From Margaritispora aquatica (lineage: Eukaryota; Ascomycota; Leotiomycetes; Helotiales; Discinellaceae), in contig VJWN01000025.1 in the NCBI GenBank assembly GCA_007644065.1, positions 71,927-135,926 of the forward strand: DNA of 64,000 nucleotides, in the 5' to 3' direction. The notes below the pieces were generated by a model, which worked only from the letters and a program-made list of their open reading frames with translations, was not told the origin of the DNA and did not search any database. Position numbers and translations under genes: made by a program. Shown here piece after piece: positions 46,689 to 58,121 of this stretch (within the stretch, counting starts at the first letter, position 1; the number at the start of each line of letters is the position of its first letter).

Positions 46689-48565
46689 TCACGCATACTC
46701 CCAACTAATGTCGTACTCTGGTATACTAGGCCCAGTCCACTTCTCGCCATAGGGATTCATGCGACCGTGAGAGAAGAAGCCGTCTTGTGCACGTTGGATG
46801 ACATTCATCCATGACGATGGTTCTGGGTTCTTGAGCCACTGTCTTATGTTAGAGATTGTTGTCTCAGGCCACCAAATCAACATACCTGATTGTGAACGTG
46901 ATACGTCCAGGCTCCACGGAAAAAGTTCTCCAAAGTGCGATTGCTGACTGGGTACCTGTCCTCCTCGATTTTATAGGGCATCTTGCTCAACGCACCCCTG
47001 TCAAAGGTTACTCTTCCTCCAACATTCACAGTGCTTGCCTTGACGACATCCCGTGCTTGCTTCCCTCTGATCTCCCAGAAATGGCTTTTGGGCGCAGGTG
47101 CTGGCGCGAGTTGTTTGCCATCGTATGCTTCCCACTCATCCCTGAGAGGAAAAGCAATTTCTTCCTTGGATCCTTTGAAAATCTGTCCGTAGTCGTGGAA
47201 ACACGGTACGGTGCATCGTCCCATTCTATCCCAATTGAAGTCGGTCCAAATAGGATCAAATGCGGCGGTCTCCAACATGTGGAACTCGTGATTCCTGCGA
47301 TCCTTAACAGCCATGACTCCAATGATTCTTGGATGGAAGTTCAGCCCCATGCGCACACCTCCTCGGAGCAGATAAGAACTCAGGGATGAGTTTGCTGTCA
47401 AAGACATGATAGCAGTATTGTAATCTCCTGGACTCGAATGTGCACCCCATCTCTCAGCAAATCCATGATCATCTCCAATCAACAAAGGTCGCATATCTCG
47501 CAACATGATGACATCCATATCAAAATATGCACCACCATAGATGTGTAACACAACGAAACGCACCGCATCTGAGACAGCCACCGGCAGAAAGGTCTTTTGT
47601 TTCTCCGACAGGATAAGCCATTCCTGATCGTTCGCATCTCGAATAAGCCCGTCCGCGACAAGAGTCTCGTTTTTGAAGTTTGGTTTTCCAGGTGTCTTGT
47701 AATATCCCACGCCATCGGTATTGTCGCCTTTGGGGAGGGGTATTCTGGAAGGAAATTTCCAGAGCTTCAGTGTGATGTCTCCACGCTCAACCAAGGGCAA
47801 GAATTTCTCGAACAATGGATCGTGGTTCATCATCTTGTCAATGGCGTTGGGATCACGATCACCATCCAGCCAAATCCATAATCGCACGCAAGGAATGTTT
47901 TGTGTGTAAAGATGGCTCTTGACGAACAATTCGACCCTCCATGTCGCCGGACCAGTCCAGTAAACATGATATGGGACAATTGGACCGTTGCACTTCCCCA
48001 TGGAATCCTTGGAATGGGACTTGTAGCTTGGATATTCTGCCAAGGTATTGTCTGCTCCGTCCGAATTGAGATATTCCGCTCGCGATGGTGGTTGCTCGCT
48101 GGCCCGCTCACCTCGAGAAGGCTTGTAATAATACTCTTTCTCGCCCTGCTCCAAATACTTCAGACAATCGTAGACATATGGCATCTTCTCGATCTTCTCG
48201 TAGGAACCTCTGCACTCCTCCACGATCCTGGTAAGGTTTGCAACCATGTCGATGTTTGGCCGGCTACCCATGTAATCGTCCCTAGGAACACCAATGCTCT
48301 CGGGTCTGTTGAACCAATTCGCGTTTCCGTTTATCTTTTCGACCTTGAGCAGAGTTGCAGGTACCTCGATGATGGGCTGCTTGCTGTCGGCATGTGTCGA
48401 ATCGCCTTTGCCTGCTGGAGTTTTGTACAAATCCTTGGGCGATTTGGGTATGGATCCCTTCTGGTACACCAATACTGCCATGTATAAAAGTCCGTACAAC
48501 ACCGTAGCAGCCAACACGCTCTGCAGAACCCCGCAGGCACTCCGTACGCAACTCCTCTTGGCCAT
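46689..48565 (-). CDS. DXD-type glycosyltransferase (GT32-like), type II membrane protein
   Basis: Two exons (46886-48565 and 46689-46838, 47-nt intron) encode 609 aa. The protein starts MAKRSCVRSACGVLQSVLAA, giving a short cytosolic tail and one signal anchor (VLYGLLYMAVLVY), as expected for a Golgi enzyme. The catalytic region has VPYHVYWTGPATWRVELFVK, then VSDAVRFVVLHIYGGAYFDM and DVIMLRDMRPLL, whose DMD is the metal/nucleotide-sugar binding DXD motif. Later RDRRNHEFHMLETAAFDPIW and HFWEIRGKQARDVV complete the alpha-1,4-glycosyltransferase-like pattern. The last exon, WLKNPEPSSWMNVIQRAQDG, ends in EYDISWEYA. It probably transfers a hexose to glycans of the secretory pathway or cell wall. 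Donor and acceptor are unknown. Confidence 0.88.
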
Positions 48566-49541
48566 TTTATGTATGTTTGTAGTTCTGCGGATTCAGAGTT
48601 CCTCAATTGAGAATTGTCGCAATGAAGGTAACAAACAGGTCGTTAATTATGATCGTTGGTGATGCGCCATGTATTAAAAAGAAGTAATGTTGAATTGAAT
48701 GAAACTGGGGGGAAACTGGGGGAGTTTGGCGTCGGTTTTCTAAAGGATTGTCGACCTTGCCTAAGAACTGTTAGTAGTTTGATCAGCCATTCAATTCACG
48801 TCAACCCCCTCAGCCACGAAGTAGTCGAAGTCTTGGGAGAGGCTAGATCGGCGACATACGGTTAGAGGGAGCGCAACCTGAATGCAGGTAGGTATTCAGG
48901 TAGACAGCTCTATGGATCAGTATTGTCGAGTGTTTCGGGAATTAAAAGAAGTCAAAATTGAAAAATTGAAGATGCTGCAGAGTTGAATGAAATGTTCGGA
49001 GAAAAGAAGAAAGGGGAGAGAGAGGGAGAGAGAGAGGAAAGGTAGCAAGGCTCCGTCTCTAGATCTTGGGTTCGAGAGTTTGGTGGTGTTGGGGACTTTT
49101 ACATGGGGGGTTTCGGGGTGGAACCGAAACCACCTTAACCACTTGAGTTTTAGCTTTACTTTAGTTGGGGTTTAGTTTAGTTACCTTGCCTTAGAGTAGT
49201 ACTAAGTATTTAGTATTTAGTATTTCCTGAGCTGACTTTCTTATACCCACTCAGAGCCATACAGGATTGAGCAAAAGGTCACTGACCCTCTCCACTAGAC
49301 TGGTCTGGAGGGATCTTTAGCGGGCTTGGACCAGGAAATCGAGGGCCCTAAATAAAACCCAATAGATTGCGGATACTTGGGATACTTATTTACCTTAGAG
49401 TTAATTGAAGTGGGAAAAGGGGGGAGGACTGAGGGACTGAGGGACTGAGAGGAGGAAGAAATTGTGGAATGGAAAAAGCTTATTCCTATGCCGTGATTGT
49501 GTCAGGAATGGTGTCAATGTCAATGTCCTGAGAATGTCTTA

Positions 49542-49628
49542 GAATGTGAATGTGAATGTGAATGTGAATGTGAATGTGAATGTGAGTGTTTCCTTAGACT
49601 TACAATTACTATTACTATTACTATTACA
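49542..49628. repeat. adjacent GAATGT and ATTACT microsatellites
   Basis: About eight units of GAATGT are followed within 20 bp by about four units of ATTACT. Open frames across them code only for repeating dipeptides and are not taken as genes. Confidence 0.85.
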
Positions 49629-51736
49629 CGAAACATCTTTACCAAAGTCTATTCCACATGTCATTCATTGCGAACCCATGAGAGGATCGAGAGAGAAAGA
49701 AAAAAATAACTTGGCACTCTGGCAGTTGGCTGGCAGTGGCAGTGAAGGAGGGGGGGCTGCAGGACAACGAGAACGATCATTGACCATTGACCATGGGTGG
49801 GAGATCTGGGTCGTTCGCTTCGAGTCGCAAGGGAAGGGTAAGGGTGAGGGCCAGTAATGAGACTGTCTCTAAGCCACCCTCCTGGGCAAACGCAAGCCCG
49901 TGGCACAGCTTTCAATTTGGGACCAGCATTCGGCGATTGCGATCAAGCATGATTCGGGTGAGCAACCGAACTTGCGAGACGACCATCAACAACTGGTTGT
50001 GGTTGTGGTGGTGGTTGTGGTGGTTGTGGTGGTTTCGATTGCACATGAATAGTACAGTAGGAGTCGTCTAAAGTTCTGTGTGGTATTCCAGCCTATTATG
50101 TTCTAAGAAACAATCTTGGCTCGTTTCTTTTTTCTTCATCTCATCTCATCTCAGATCATGTCTCATGTCCCTCATCTCAGCTAAGATATTAGTTTGATTC
50201 GTGTACAATATCAGCGTTGTAATTGGCCCACTTGTCAAATATAGTATAGTCCGCGGACAAATCCTCCCTTACCCCTTGACATCCACAATATCCCACAATC
50301 GCTTACTACTTGCATATGATAAGTATAAAATATAAAGGATCCTCCGTTATAAATTGCCCCGACTCCCCGACTCCGACTCGCAACTTTCAAACCATCAGCC
50401 GGTTGGTTCGGTCGGTCACTCATTGTTCGTTTCGTTTCGGCTTACACTTTAATTTGAATCCACCTGAGTTTGACACTTGACTTTTCACGAATAAGCTCCC
50501 GTGTGTCAGGATGTCATGGTGGATCTGGTTTGTTACTCCATTTAGATCTAAGCGATCGTACCCCGTACCTGTCTCGGTGTATCTCAAGAATCTCGTCCCC
50601 TGGTTTGTCTGCCTAGAGATGAGGGACGTCCATGGCTATGCATATTCGTACGTATACGTATACCGCCGCATGCAAAAGAGCTACGCGGTATTTTTGATAG
50701 GTGTATAGAGAGCTGAGCTAAAGCTAGCTTACTACAGCAAACTCCATTTCGAGTTCCATCTTGCGAATATAGCCCAGCTAACAGAAGTATCCACAAGCTG
50801 ACCCAGTATTAAATGAAACTCCGAAAGACTTGCTAGCGTCAACTTCTTTTACAGAAACAAGTACACCAGCTCAGGCTTTCTGCTCTCATGCGTGCCGTAC
50901 ATTTTCCGACGGTGCATACATCCAGTCACCCAAGACTCTCACTCTGCTGTCTCTTGTCATGAATCATGGTGTCAGTATTTAATGAACATACTAGACCTGG
51001 CGTGCCGAAAGAGCTCGCAGATCATCCGCCTAGCGAGTACCTAGATGGCCATAAAACTTTTTCAAAGATTAAGTACATCACAGCCTGAATAAAATCAAGG
51101 TAATAGCACTTTGTTAATTGATAGTCACGTGTACATTACCAGTGACCGTCATGTGACTATGTATCGCTTACTAAGATAGTTCGCACGGGCATTCTATTCT
51201 TTCTTCCGAATAACTACCTATTCGAAAGACAGACTTGTAGGTAGACTTTGGTATAACAAGCTTTTTACTTTGTTTTCACGAGCCTTGTTGAAAAGCTTCA
51301 TCCTACACACCTTCTACGAGAGACAAATCATTCGATACCAATTATATCCAGCCTCTCTTGTATAACTTGAATCCAAAGCAACCACCTCCTTATCTCACCT
51401 TGTTCTCCGCAATTTACTTAAATTCCTTTCCTTTTACTTCTTACTTTCTTTTGATTTTGAAGGACCTTGTTCTCCACCTCGTGGGTCCTCTCCAACGTAG
51501 AATCACATCTATAACTATCTTTTTTTGTCGACATATTTAAACTGCTGTCCTTTCCGGATCCACATTTACAAACACCAACCAACATTGGCTGACAATATCA
51601 CATTAATTCCAGTTATTCTAACTTTCTGAATAACAACAACAATTCTTGTCTCTATCTTTTTACCATCTCGAAGTAGATAAAGTCCACTACTTTTCTATAC
51701 AATCCGTCTCCAGTTAAATTTTCTGTTCTCTACCTC

Positions 51737-52042
51737 TCACCGCTCTTCTTTATAAAAACACGGATATATATTTATTTTTCCAAGAGCTCCGGACTTCTTG
51801 CATCTTTTCCCCACGTCGCGCTTCATTTCAATCCTAGCCCCATCACCATCTGACATCTCATCCATGGGCCGCAAATGTTCTTTCAACCAACCCCCTTTCT
51901 CCCCGTGCTCACCGCTCTCGTTATACATCTTCACAGCTTTTAGTACCAATTGCCCACACCTTGGACTACCCAATCTTTTCATTGCTGCCCTCATCGCTTC
52001 GGACCTAGACCCATCGTCCTGCCACACCGCAAATGCCATCAT
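51737..52042 (-). CDS. possible small protein, weak candidate
   Basis: A 101-codon frame with two in-frame ATGs at its start (52042, 52039), composition rich in Met, Lys, Glu and Gly, and a segment SRSEAMRAAMKRLGSPRCGQ that could form an amphipathic helix. No family was recognised. A shorter frame on the plus strand overlaps it. It is listed because it sits in an otherwise empty 4.9-kb region next to a UTR-like stretch. Confidence 0.2.
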   Translation of the reverse strand: MMAFAVWQDDGSRSEAMRAAMKRLGSPRCGQLVLKAVKMYNESGEHGEKGGWLKEHLRPMDEMSDGDGARIEMKRDVGKRCKKSGALGKINIYPCFYKEER

Positions 52043-53486
52043 GGACCTCCGCGCTGCTTGTGTCTTATATCGCTACATACACCATTAGTTTGTCATCTGC
52101 CACCAATCTTCGGTAGTATGTGGGACCGGATTGGTCAATGAGCAATCAAGTCCGGCATCAGCGAGAAGAACTTATTTTTACGCTATGTAGTTTCGTATAC
52201 CAAGATACATAAAATAGGAGTGTGTAAAGCCTAAAGGTAGACTCTCGAAGCATGTGCCGAACTGTCCCTGAAATCACACAAACTAAGTACTCCTATGCGT
52301 GCACCAAAACCCTCCTAAAACTAACTTTGAAATTATAAAATTTAAAAGCCTTCACTGATCCGCGCGCTGAACAATGATTTGTTTTTCGCCAAATGGCTTT
52401 TTACTTGAGAAGCTTTGTTGATTAACCCATTAGGACGAACTCACTTGCTTGATGGCTGATTTGGGCGCTGACTTATTGACTACTTTGGGAAAGGGGCGCT
52501 CTAGAGTCTCATATCTGGGGTGTGGAGGTCAACGGGTCGCTCGCTTATATTCTTGCAAAACGGATATCTGAGGTGGAAAATCGAACGTAAGATCTTGAAG
52601 ACCAATCCGTTGCTGACCCTAGGACATGGCAAGAGGAATTGTTTCGCTCAATATGGATAGATCTCGAAGAAAATAACACAGGGCCAACTTCCTTCACCTT
52701 TCGGCTGAAAGCTCGGCCAGCCTCGAGAAGCTCCGCGTTCTTTAGGTTTTTTTAAGACACAATACAATCTAAGCTTAATTCTCTAAGACAACATGGAAAT
52801 CTCGGTTTAGAATCAGCACTGCCAAAACCAGCCACGCTGCCCACACCGTAATGGTTGAATATGGCTCCACGAATATTGATAGGTTTTCTTTTGTAAATCG
52901 ACTAAAACCGTCAGCATGCCGGATTTTGCTTCTGACGGGGAAAATAAGCCCTGCCGAACAAGAATTCGACTTCCTTTCGGCTTCGCTGCTTATCGAGGGG
53001 CAAAACATATTTAGATATCACTGAGGATATATGTGAAAATGGTCAGCTACCCGTACTTGTTCTTATTCCTCCTTACGAATACGTGGAATCTTAAGTGCTA
53101 ACTAAAATGCAAGCAGTAGTTAATAAGTTGGCAGAACATCCTCCGAATCGAAGTAGTTCAATATGCATGCTGCATGAAAGGAGAAATAAAAAGAAAATAT
53201 AGAGATACAAGTGGCTGACAAAACTGGGCTGAATAGCCTGAATGCTAACAGTCAATGTTCGACTCGTCTATAAGACATAACTGTCACTGATTCACACCAC
53301 AAGAGCGGAAAGTTGGCAAAGTACTGCTTTATATCAATCTCATTCTTATAAATAGATGTACCACTGCTTAAGGATTTCTATGTCTTTCAAAATCATCTCG
53401 TTCCAGACACGATATCAGGCTTTAGTCTCGGAACTCTTCATTCCTCGCCATATTTGCTACAAGACATCCACCAACTTCTGGGAATC

Positions 53487-54547
53487 ATGATGGCACGCGT
53501 CAGACTTGCGCCGATTTTTATCGCAGCACTACAATTTGCGTCAATCGAAGCGCGTGAAGGCTGCAAGAACCCCAACAATCTCATGAGATGCTTCACAGGG
53601 TCGTCTTCACTAGCAAGCGCCTACTGCAACACCTTTCTGTCGGTTCCTACCGTGACTGTCACCGCCACACCTACAGTGTCAGTGTTCAATCCTACTGTCC
53701 ATTCTAAGACTAGTAACTTACGTATACTCCTAGATTTCAAACACTCGCACCTGTTACGTCTACCGAAGTCGTTGTAATTTCAACCACCACCCTTAAGACG
53801 GAATTCACAACCACCACAGTCACAACGACCACAACCGCAGCCACCAGCACAAAAGTGGTGACGGTAGCACCAGCAGGGTTGACTGAGCGCGATGTAAAGC
53901 CGGCGCCTTCTGTCCTGGCCTGTGTTGCGCCTAACAAGAAGGGAAAACTCCCATATGCCTCATCGTCCATCTCATCGGCCTGCGCGTGCTTGTCTGCTGC
54001 CCCTCCTACGCTTACAGTTACAGCTCTTCCGGTGACGAGCACGACGACGCCCATCACATCGACCACAACACTCACCACAACCTTCCAGACCGTCATCACA
54101 ACCAAGGTTGTGACTGATCTAACCACCAAGAGCGCCACAGTAGTCACGACTACCACAACCACCGTAGCCTCTTGCATTGAACCCACTGCCGCTTCGACTA
54201 CCTTGACTCCTATCTCATGCGTCAAGCGTTCAGAAGCTATAGCCGCGGGAACCGTATTCGCAAGTGGCAGCGTGAGCAATCTCAGCTGGGAAGCATGCCA
54301 AGATTTCTGCATTGCCAGTGGCCAGGCAGTTCCTATCTTTTACCCGATCACAAGTCCCGGTGTTTGTACCTGCGTAAAGGGTATCCAAGATAGCCAAATC
54401 CCTGGACTTTCTGCTCCACCACCGACAATGTACTGTGATTATAATTGCCCCGGCGCCTTCTGGGAATATTGTGGCTCGTCTGATTCTGTTTACGGTATTA
54501 TGGTTCAAGTACAATACACTCCAGCAGTGGCAGGAACCTGTCCGTGA
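53487..54547 (+). CDS. secreted WSC-domain protein
   Basis: Two exons (53487-53683 and 53734-54547; a 50-nt intron is my best phase-consistent choice) give 336 aa. The start MMARVRLAPIFIAALQFASI is a signal peptide. The N-terminal part carries four cysteines (GCKNPNNLMRCFTGSSSLAS, YCNTF). A Thr/Val-rich mucin-like stretch follows (TTTLKTEFTTTTVTTTTTAA), then a second small Cys cluster (LACVAPN, SSACACLS) and another Thr-rich linker. The C-terminal WSC domain shows SWEACQDFCIASGQAVPIFY, GVCTCVKGIQ, YCDYNCPGAFWEYCG and YGIMVQVQY. WSC domains bind carbohydrate. There is no transmembrane helix, so this is more likely an extracellular or wall-bound lectin-like protein than a Wsc-type stress sensor. 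Confidence 0.82.
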
Positions 54548-55281
54548 TCAAGTAGCAGCAAATAGTGTCAGCAGTGGTTTGGTCGGCTTCAATCACAAAG
54601 ATAACGCGCTGCCTTGTGAGCTTTCGACACGGCTTTCTTCACAACACTTCGGGATATGTATATAAATCTCTACTTCCGAAAGCAAGATGTGGAGGGCTTA
54701 GAATACCCGGTCGGAACTTGTTAACTTTTAATAGAACTAAAATAAAATCTATGTTTTGTTCTGTTCTGTTGATTCTATCTCACACCTTTCTCTTAGGCTA
54801 TGCGAGAAAACAATACCAGTGACTTAGTATTGATCCTCCCGTCGTATTGTATAATACGGCACTTCTAAGGTCAATAGCTAACGGTACTGTAAGCTACCTA
54901 GCTAGTATTTTGGACGCAAGTTCAGCCGCTGGCGATTTTTGCCAGCCGATATCTGCCTTACTGAGGCGGCTTGAGGCATCGGTCACTCTGGGCGCAAACG
55001 CAGAGATGTCCTCAAGTCCCATATACGATGTTACCAGTAGTACCATTGGCCATTGCAACAAACACACCATTTCTAATACTCCTCGGAACAGCAATATGGA
55101 GCTTGAAATGCGCCGTTGGATGAAACGAAGCAAGCAGTAGGCGGCTGGAGCTGACTTTACTAGTTGAAATCACCCCACCGACTTCAGTCGTAGAGAGCAC
55201 GACTGCCCATCAAGTGTGTTAGATCAGCAGACAGATTCTCCGCGTCAGCGTCTCGGTCGATATTCCCAAAAATGCGGTGGC
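54548..55281. other. intergenic, no gene seen
   Basis: Convergent flanks of the WSC gene and the kinase gene. A 97-codon frame at 54847-55140 (+) has no support. Confidence 0.55.
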
Positions 55282-56815
55282 CTATTGCTGCATCAAAAAC
55301 TCGTCGAAAGCGAGATCCTCCGCAACGGGCCTCTCCTCTGGTATCCAACACAACGTCCTGCGTAAGAATTTCACGAAAAGAGCTCGATCCTTCCCATGAA
55401 GCCGTTTCTCGCGGCTTTCCAAAGATTGGTCGGGGATTGGAACGGAGCCTTTCCAGTTTCCTATCGTGATGTCAGCAAACCGTTATTGTATCGTGATCTG
55501 AGAAGAGAAAAAAAACCATTCCATCTTTTTCGAATTAGAAAAATAGGAATTTTATGCAATACCTTGGATGTCCCAGTACTGAGAGCAATTTTCACTCCGT
55601 TTCAAGAATTCCGGAGGTGGAGGCCCTAAAAGACAAACCATTTCTGCAAGGTGCTGCTCGTCATCTAGGATTCTATTTTTCCTTGCGAAGAATAAGTGGC
55701 CGCCTTCAAGAAGATTCCATGTCTAAGTAAATTACATCAAAGTTAGCTCGATTTGAAATTGTGCATAGTCAAGCAACAATACGCCTGTAGAATTAATTCC
55801 TTTGTTGTTGATTTGCAGTCACCATAACACCAATCGCCCAAATATCCACTTTAGAATCCCAATCCATTCCCAAGATCACCTCCGGAGCGCGGTATATTCC
55901 AGGCATAATGTCGCCACTGTGCTTTTGGGTACCAAGTCTATCCTCACCAAGATCGCAAAGGACTGGTTGGCCTGCACTGAAAGGCATCGGTCGCGAGTTG
56001 TAGATAGTGCGATATCTAAGAACCATCCGAGCGATGGGTCGTGTCAGTTCGCCTTGCTCCATTTGGGAAAGGTTAGAGTCATCCTCGATCCTTTGAAGAA
56101 CATTATTTGGTGAAATATCTGACAACGGATTAGCTTCTAGACCTCCACAAAAAGGCTGGGTTTATGTAATTCAGAGTTGACTAGTGTAAATTACATGGCT
56201 TCGATGTAAATAATCTAGGGCTATAAGATAAGGAGGAGCTGAATGCTCTTTTGGACAAGATCTTTTTCAAATCTATTCTGAGGAAGAAGTTTTATAAACT
56301 CAGTGAAAATCATCCCAAGTGACTCATCGAGTATGCATTTGTGATTTCCTTTCGGACCGGCGATTTCGAATGAATCAAGGACGCTTCGGACCATGTTTCT
56401 CCCTGGATGTTCAATGGGATTGCTTTTCAAGTGTTCGTTGATTATGATTTCGTGATCACCATGCAAGTTCGCATCATGGTGATCATGCTCATTGGTTCGA
56501 ACACGCAATTTGAGTGTTAGATAACGGTCTTCCCTATTGTCACATTAGCAACAATCCTGCCTAATTGAATAGATACAGCTCAAATCCTTGCCTGAGATCT
56601 CGACACAGCCAAACTGTGGAATTCACCCTGAATCCTAATTTTGTCACAACTTGATATCTCGACCCAACAACTTCGCCAATATAAGCCGGGTAATAATCTT
56701 CTGGGGCGTAAGAAGGAAGATCTTCTTCTTCAATCTTCTTTGTTATGTTCAGTTTTACAAACCCAGAAGTGGGAAACTTGCGGGGAGGAGAGTGAGCAGT
56801 CGTATCCATGGCCAT
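55282..56815 (-). pseudogene. SRPK-like protein kinase, probably inactive
   Basis: Five exons are recognisable (56592-56815, 56182-56533, 55823-56118, 55563-55722, 55282-55460). N-lobe: SRYQVVTKLGFRVNSTVWLC, then RYLTLKLRVRTNE with the ATP-binding lysine. C-lobe: ISPNNVLQRIED (catalytic loop), GQPVLCDLGEDRLG (DFG as DLG), GIYRAPEVILGMDWDSKVDI, TWNLLEGGHLFFARKNRILD, and the ending GNWKGSVPIPDQSLESREKR ... EERPVAEDLAFDEFLMQQ. This is the layout of fungal SR-protein-kinase-like genes. Defects: a tandem ATAAG duplication (56223-56232) shifts the frame between KSIQLLLI and LDYLHRSHVIYT; the glycine loop has Arg for the second Gly; and the simplest splice gives Asn instead of the catalytic Asp. Intron 1 is of the GC-AG type. 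Confidence 0.8.
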
Positions 56816-58121
56816 GGTTCTGACACATGTGGAGGTAAATATGGGAGCAACCTATAAGGGAAGATCGGTTGAGAGATGAATAAACATAGCCGCCTTTTGA
56901 GACTTATGCAATGTCTAGTCATCTTCAGTCTTAATGCGAAAGGAAGACTATCAGAAAATCATCTGGTTGGTTGGGTATTGACTTGAAAGGGAGAGCTATG
57001 AGAAGATCTTGCAGCTATCCCTACTGAGGTCAGCACATGTCTTTGATACTCGCTTTGCAGCAATAGCTCAATATACCTTGCAGTGAAAGGCATCTTGGTG
57101 GTGTGTTTGGTAGAACTGGTAAGTTGTTACCTTAAGTTTAGATGGTTGTAGTAGGCACCATGCTAGCTGTGGGCCCTCGATATAGTAAGCGAGCCGGTTA
57201 AAGCTAGAAGTCAAAACGACGTACAGATTTCACTCCTTCAGATTTTTCGTTTAACAATATATATATTGCTACGTTCTAGCTAAAAATTAGTTTCATTGAA
57301 GCTCTCGAGCTTTTATAGGCCCAGTCGGTCCTGTTATGCGTTACCGGGATAGCAGATCGGGTCTCTAAGATTGCACTTGCGCCCCAAGGTCAAACATGAT
57401 CAGCACTCGTTCTAAATCTTACCACTCGAACATCGAACGGAATTTGCTCTTATTTGTGATTTCCTTTCAAATCTAGTCCAGATGTTTTACCTCACCGACA
57501 TTCTACACCGTACCCAAGCATTACCATGCAAATATTGCGTTGGGGTACGGATTCGGCCCTGCTTTGGTTCCAGCACGTCTAGGTTCCATCGCAAGCTATC
57601 ACGGACAATGTCCACGAATTCAGTCTCGCCATATGAGTACTTATTGTAAGATTATTCTACAGCCATCAGGCAAGATCGGTAGCTTGTTGATGTACGTGAG
57701 ATTGCTTGATGCTTGGCGCGGAGAGCATGAACATTGTATAAGTAGAGCGTGTCAGGGAAATGATAGAGTACCAAACGTACCAGTACTATGGTATATTATT
57801 TCCCAAAGGGGACTAGCTCATCTTTCCATAATGATTCTCGCAGTTATTCTCCCGCCATAAGAGAGATCCACGTATCTGTGACATCTCTAGCGACCAAACA
57901 GCATGCAAAAATGAGCTACAGCAAGGCCATGACTTACGACTAAAACAAATCCTCCTGCGTCTCCACATCTATCTTCCAAAAAGGCCTTGTTGAGTGACGT
58001 ATGTTTCATGTACCATTGTAGGCTGATTTGTGCACGCTTACGCTACTCAACGACTTCTACTTGAGGCATGCTGCGCGTGGGTGTGAGATGGCGATCGTTT
58101 ATCACAGGTAGCGATGGACGA
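56816..58121. other. intergenic, no gene seen
   Basis: Divergent spacer of 1.3 kb. A 106-codon frame at 57540-57860 (+) has no recognisable feature. Nothing else stands out. Confidence 0.5.

Larger units (their letters stand above)
48566..53486. other. 4.9-kb gene-poor region with microsatellites
   Basis: The longest stretch without a supported gene. It holds microsatellites at about 49542-49588 (GAATGT units), 49602-49628 (ATT ACT units) and 49995-50035 (GGTTGT units), GA-rich runs near 49015, and repeated ACTGAGGG near 49427. The part at 51300-51780 is strongly pyrimidine-rich with CAACAACA runs, like a long fungal 5' UTR. Two overlapping frames follow it: 51867-52088 (+, MGRKCSFNQPPFSPC) and 51737-52042 (-, MMAFAVWQDDGSRSEAMRAA). 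Neither can be assigned. No transposon or RNA gene was recognised. Confidence 0.5.

Noticed and set aside
49497..49857. Open frames encoding Glu-Cys and Asn-Val dipeptide repeats
   Set aside because: Direct translation of the GAATGT microsatellite; no start context or conserved part.
53737..54312. 191-codon Val-rich frame on the - strand
   Set aside because: Antisense shadow of the Thr-rich linkers of the WSC protein.
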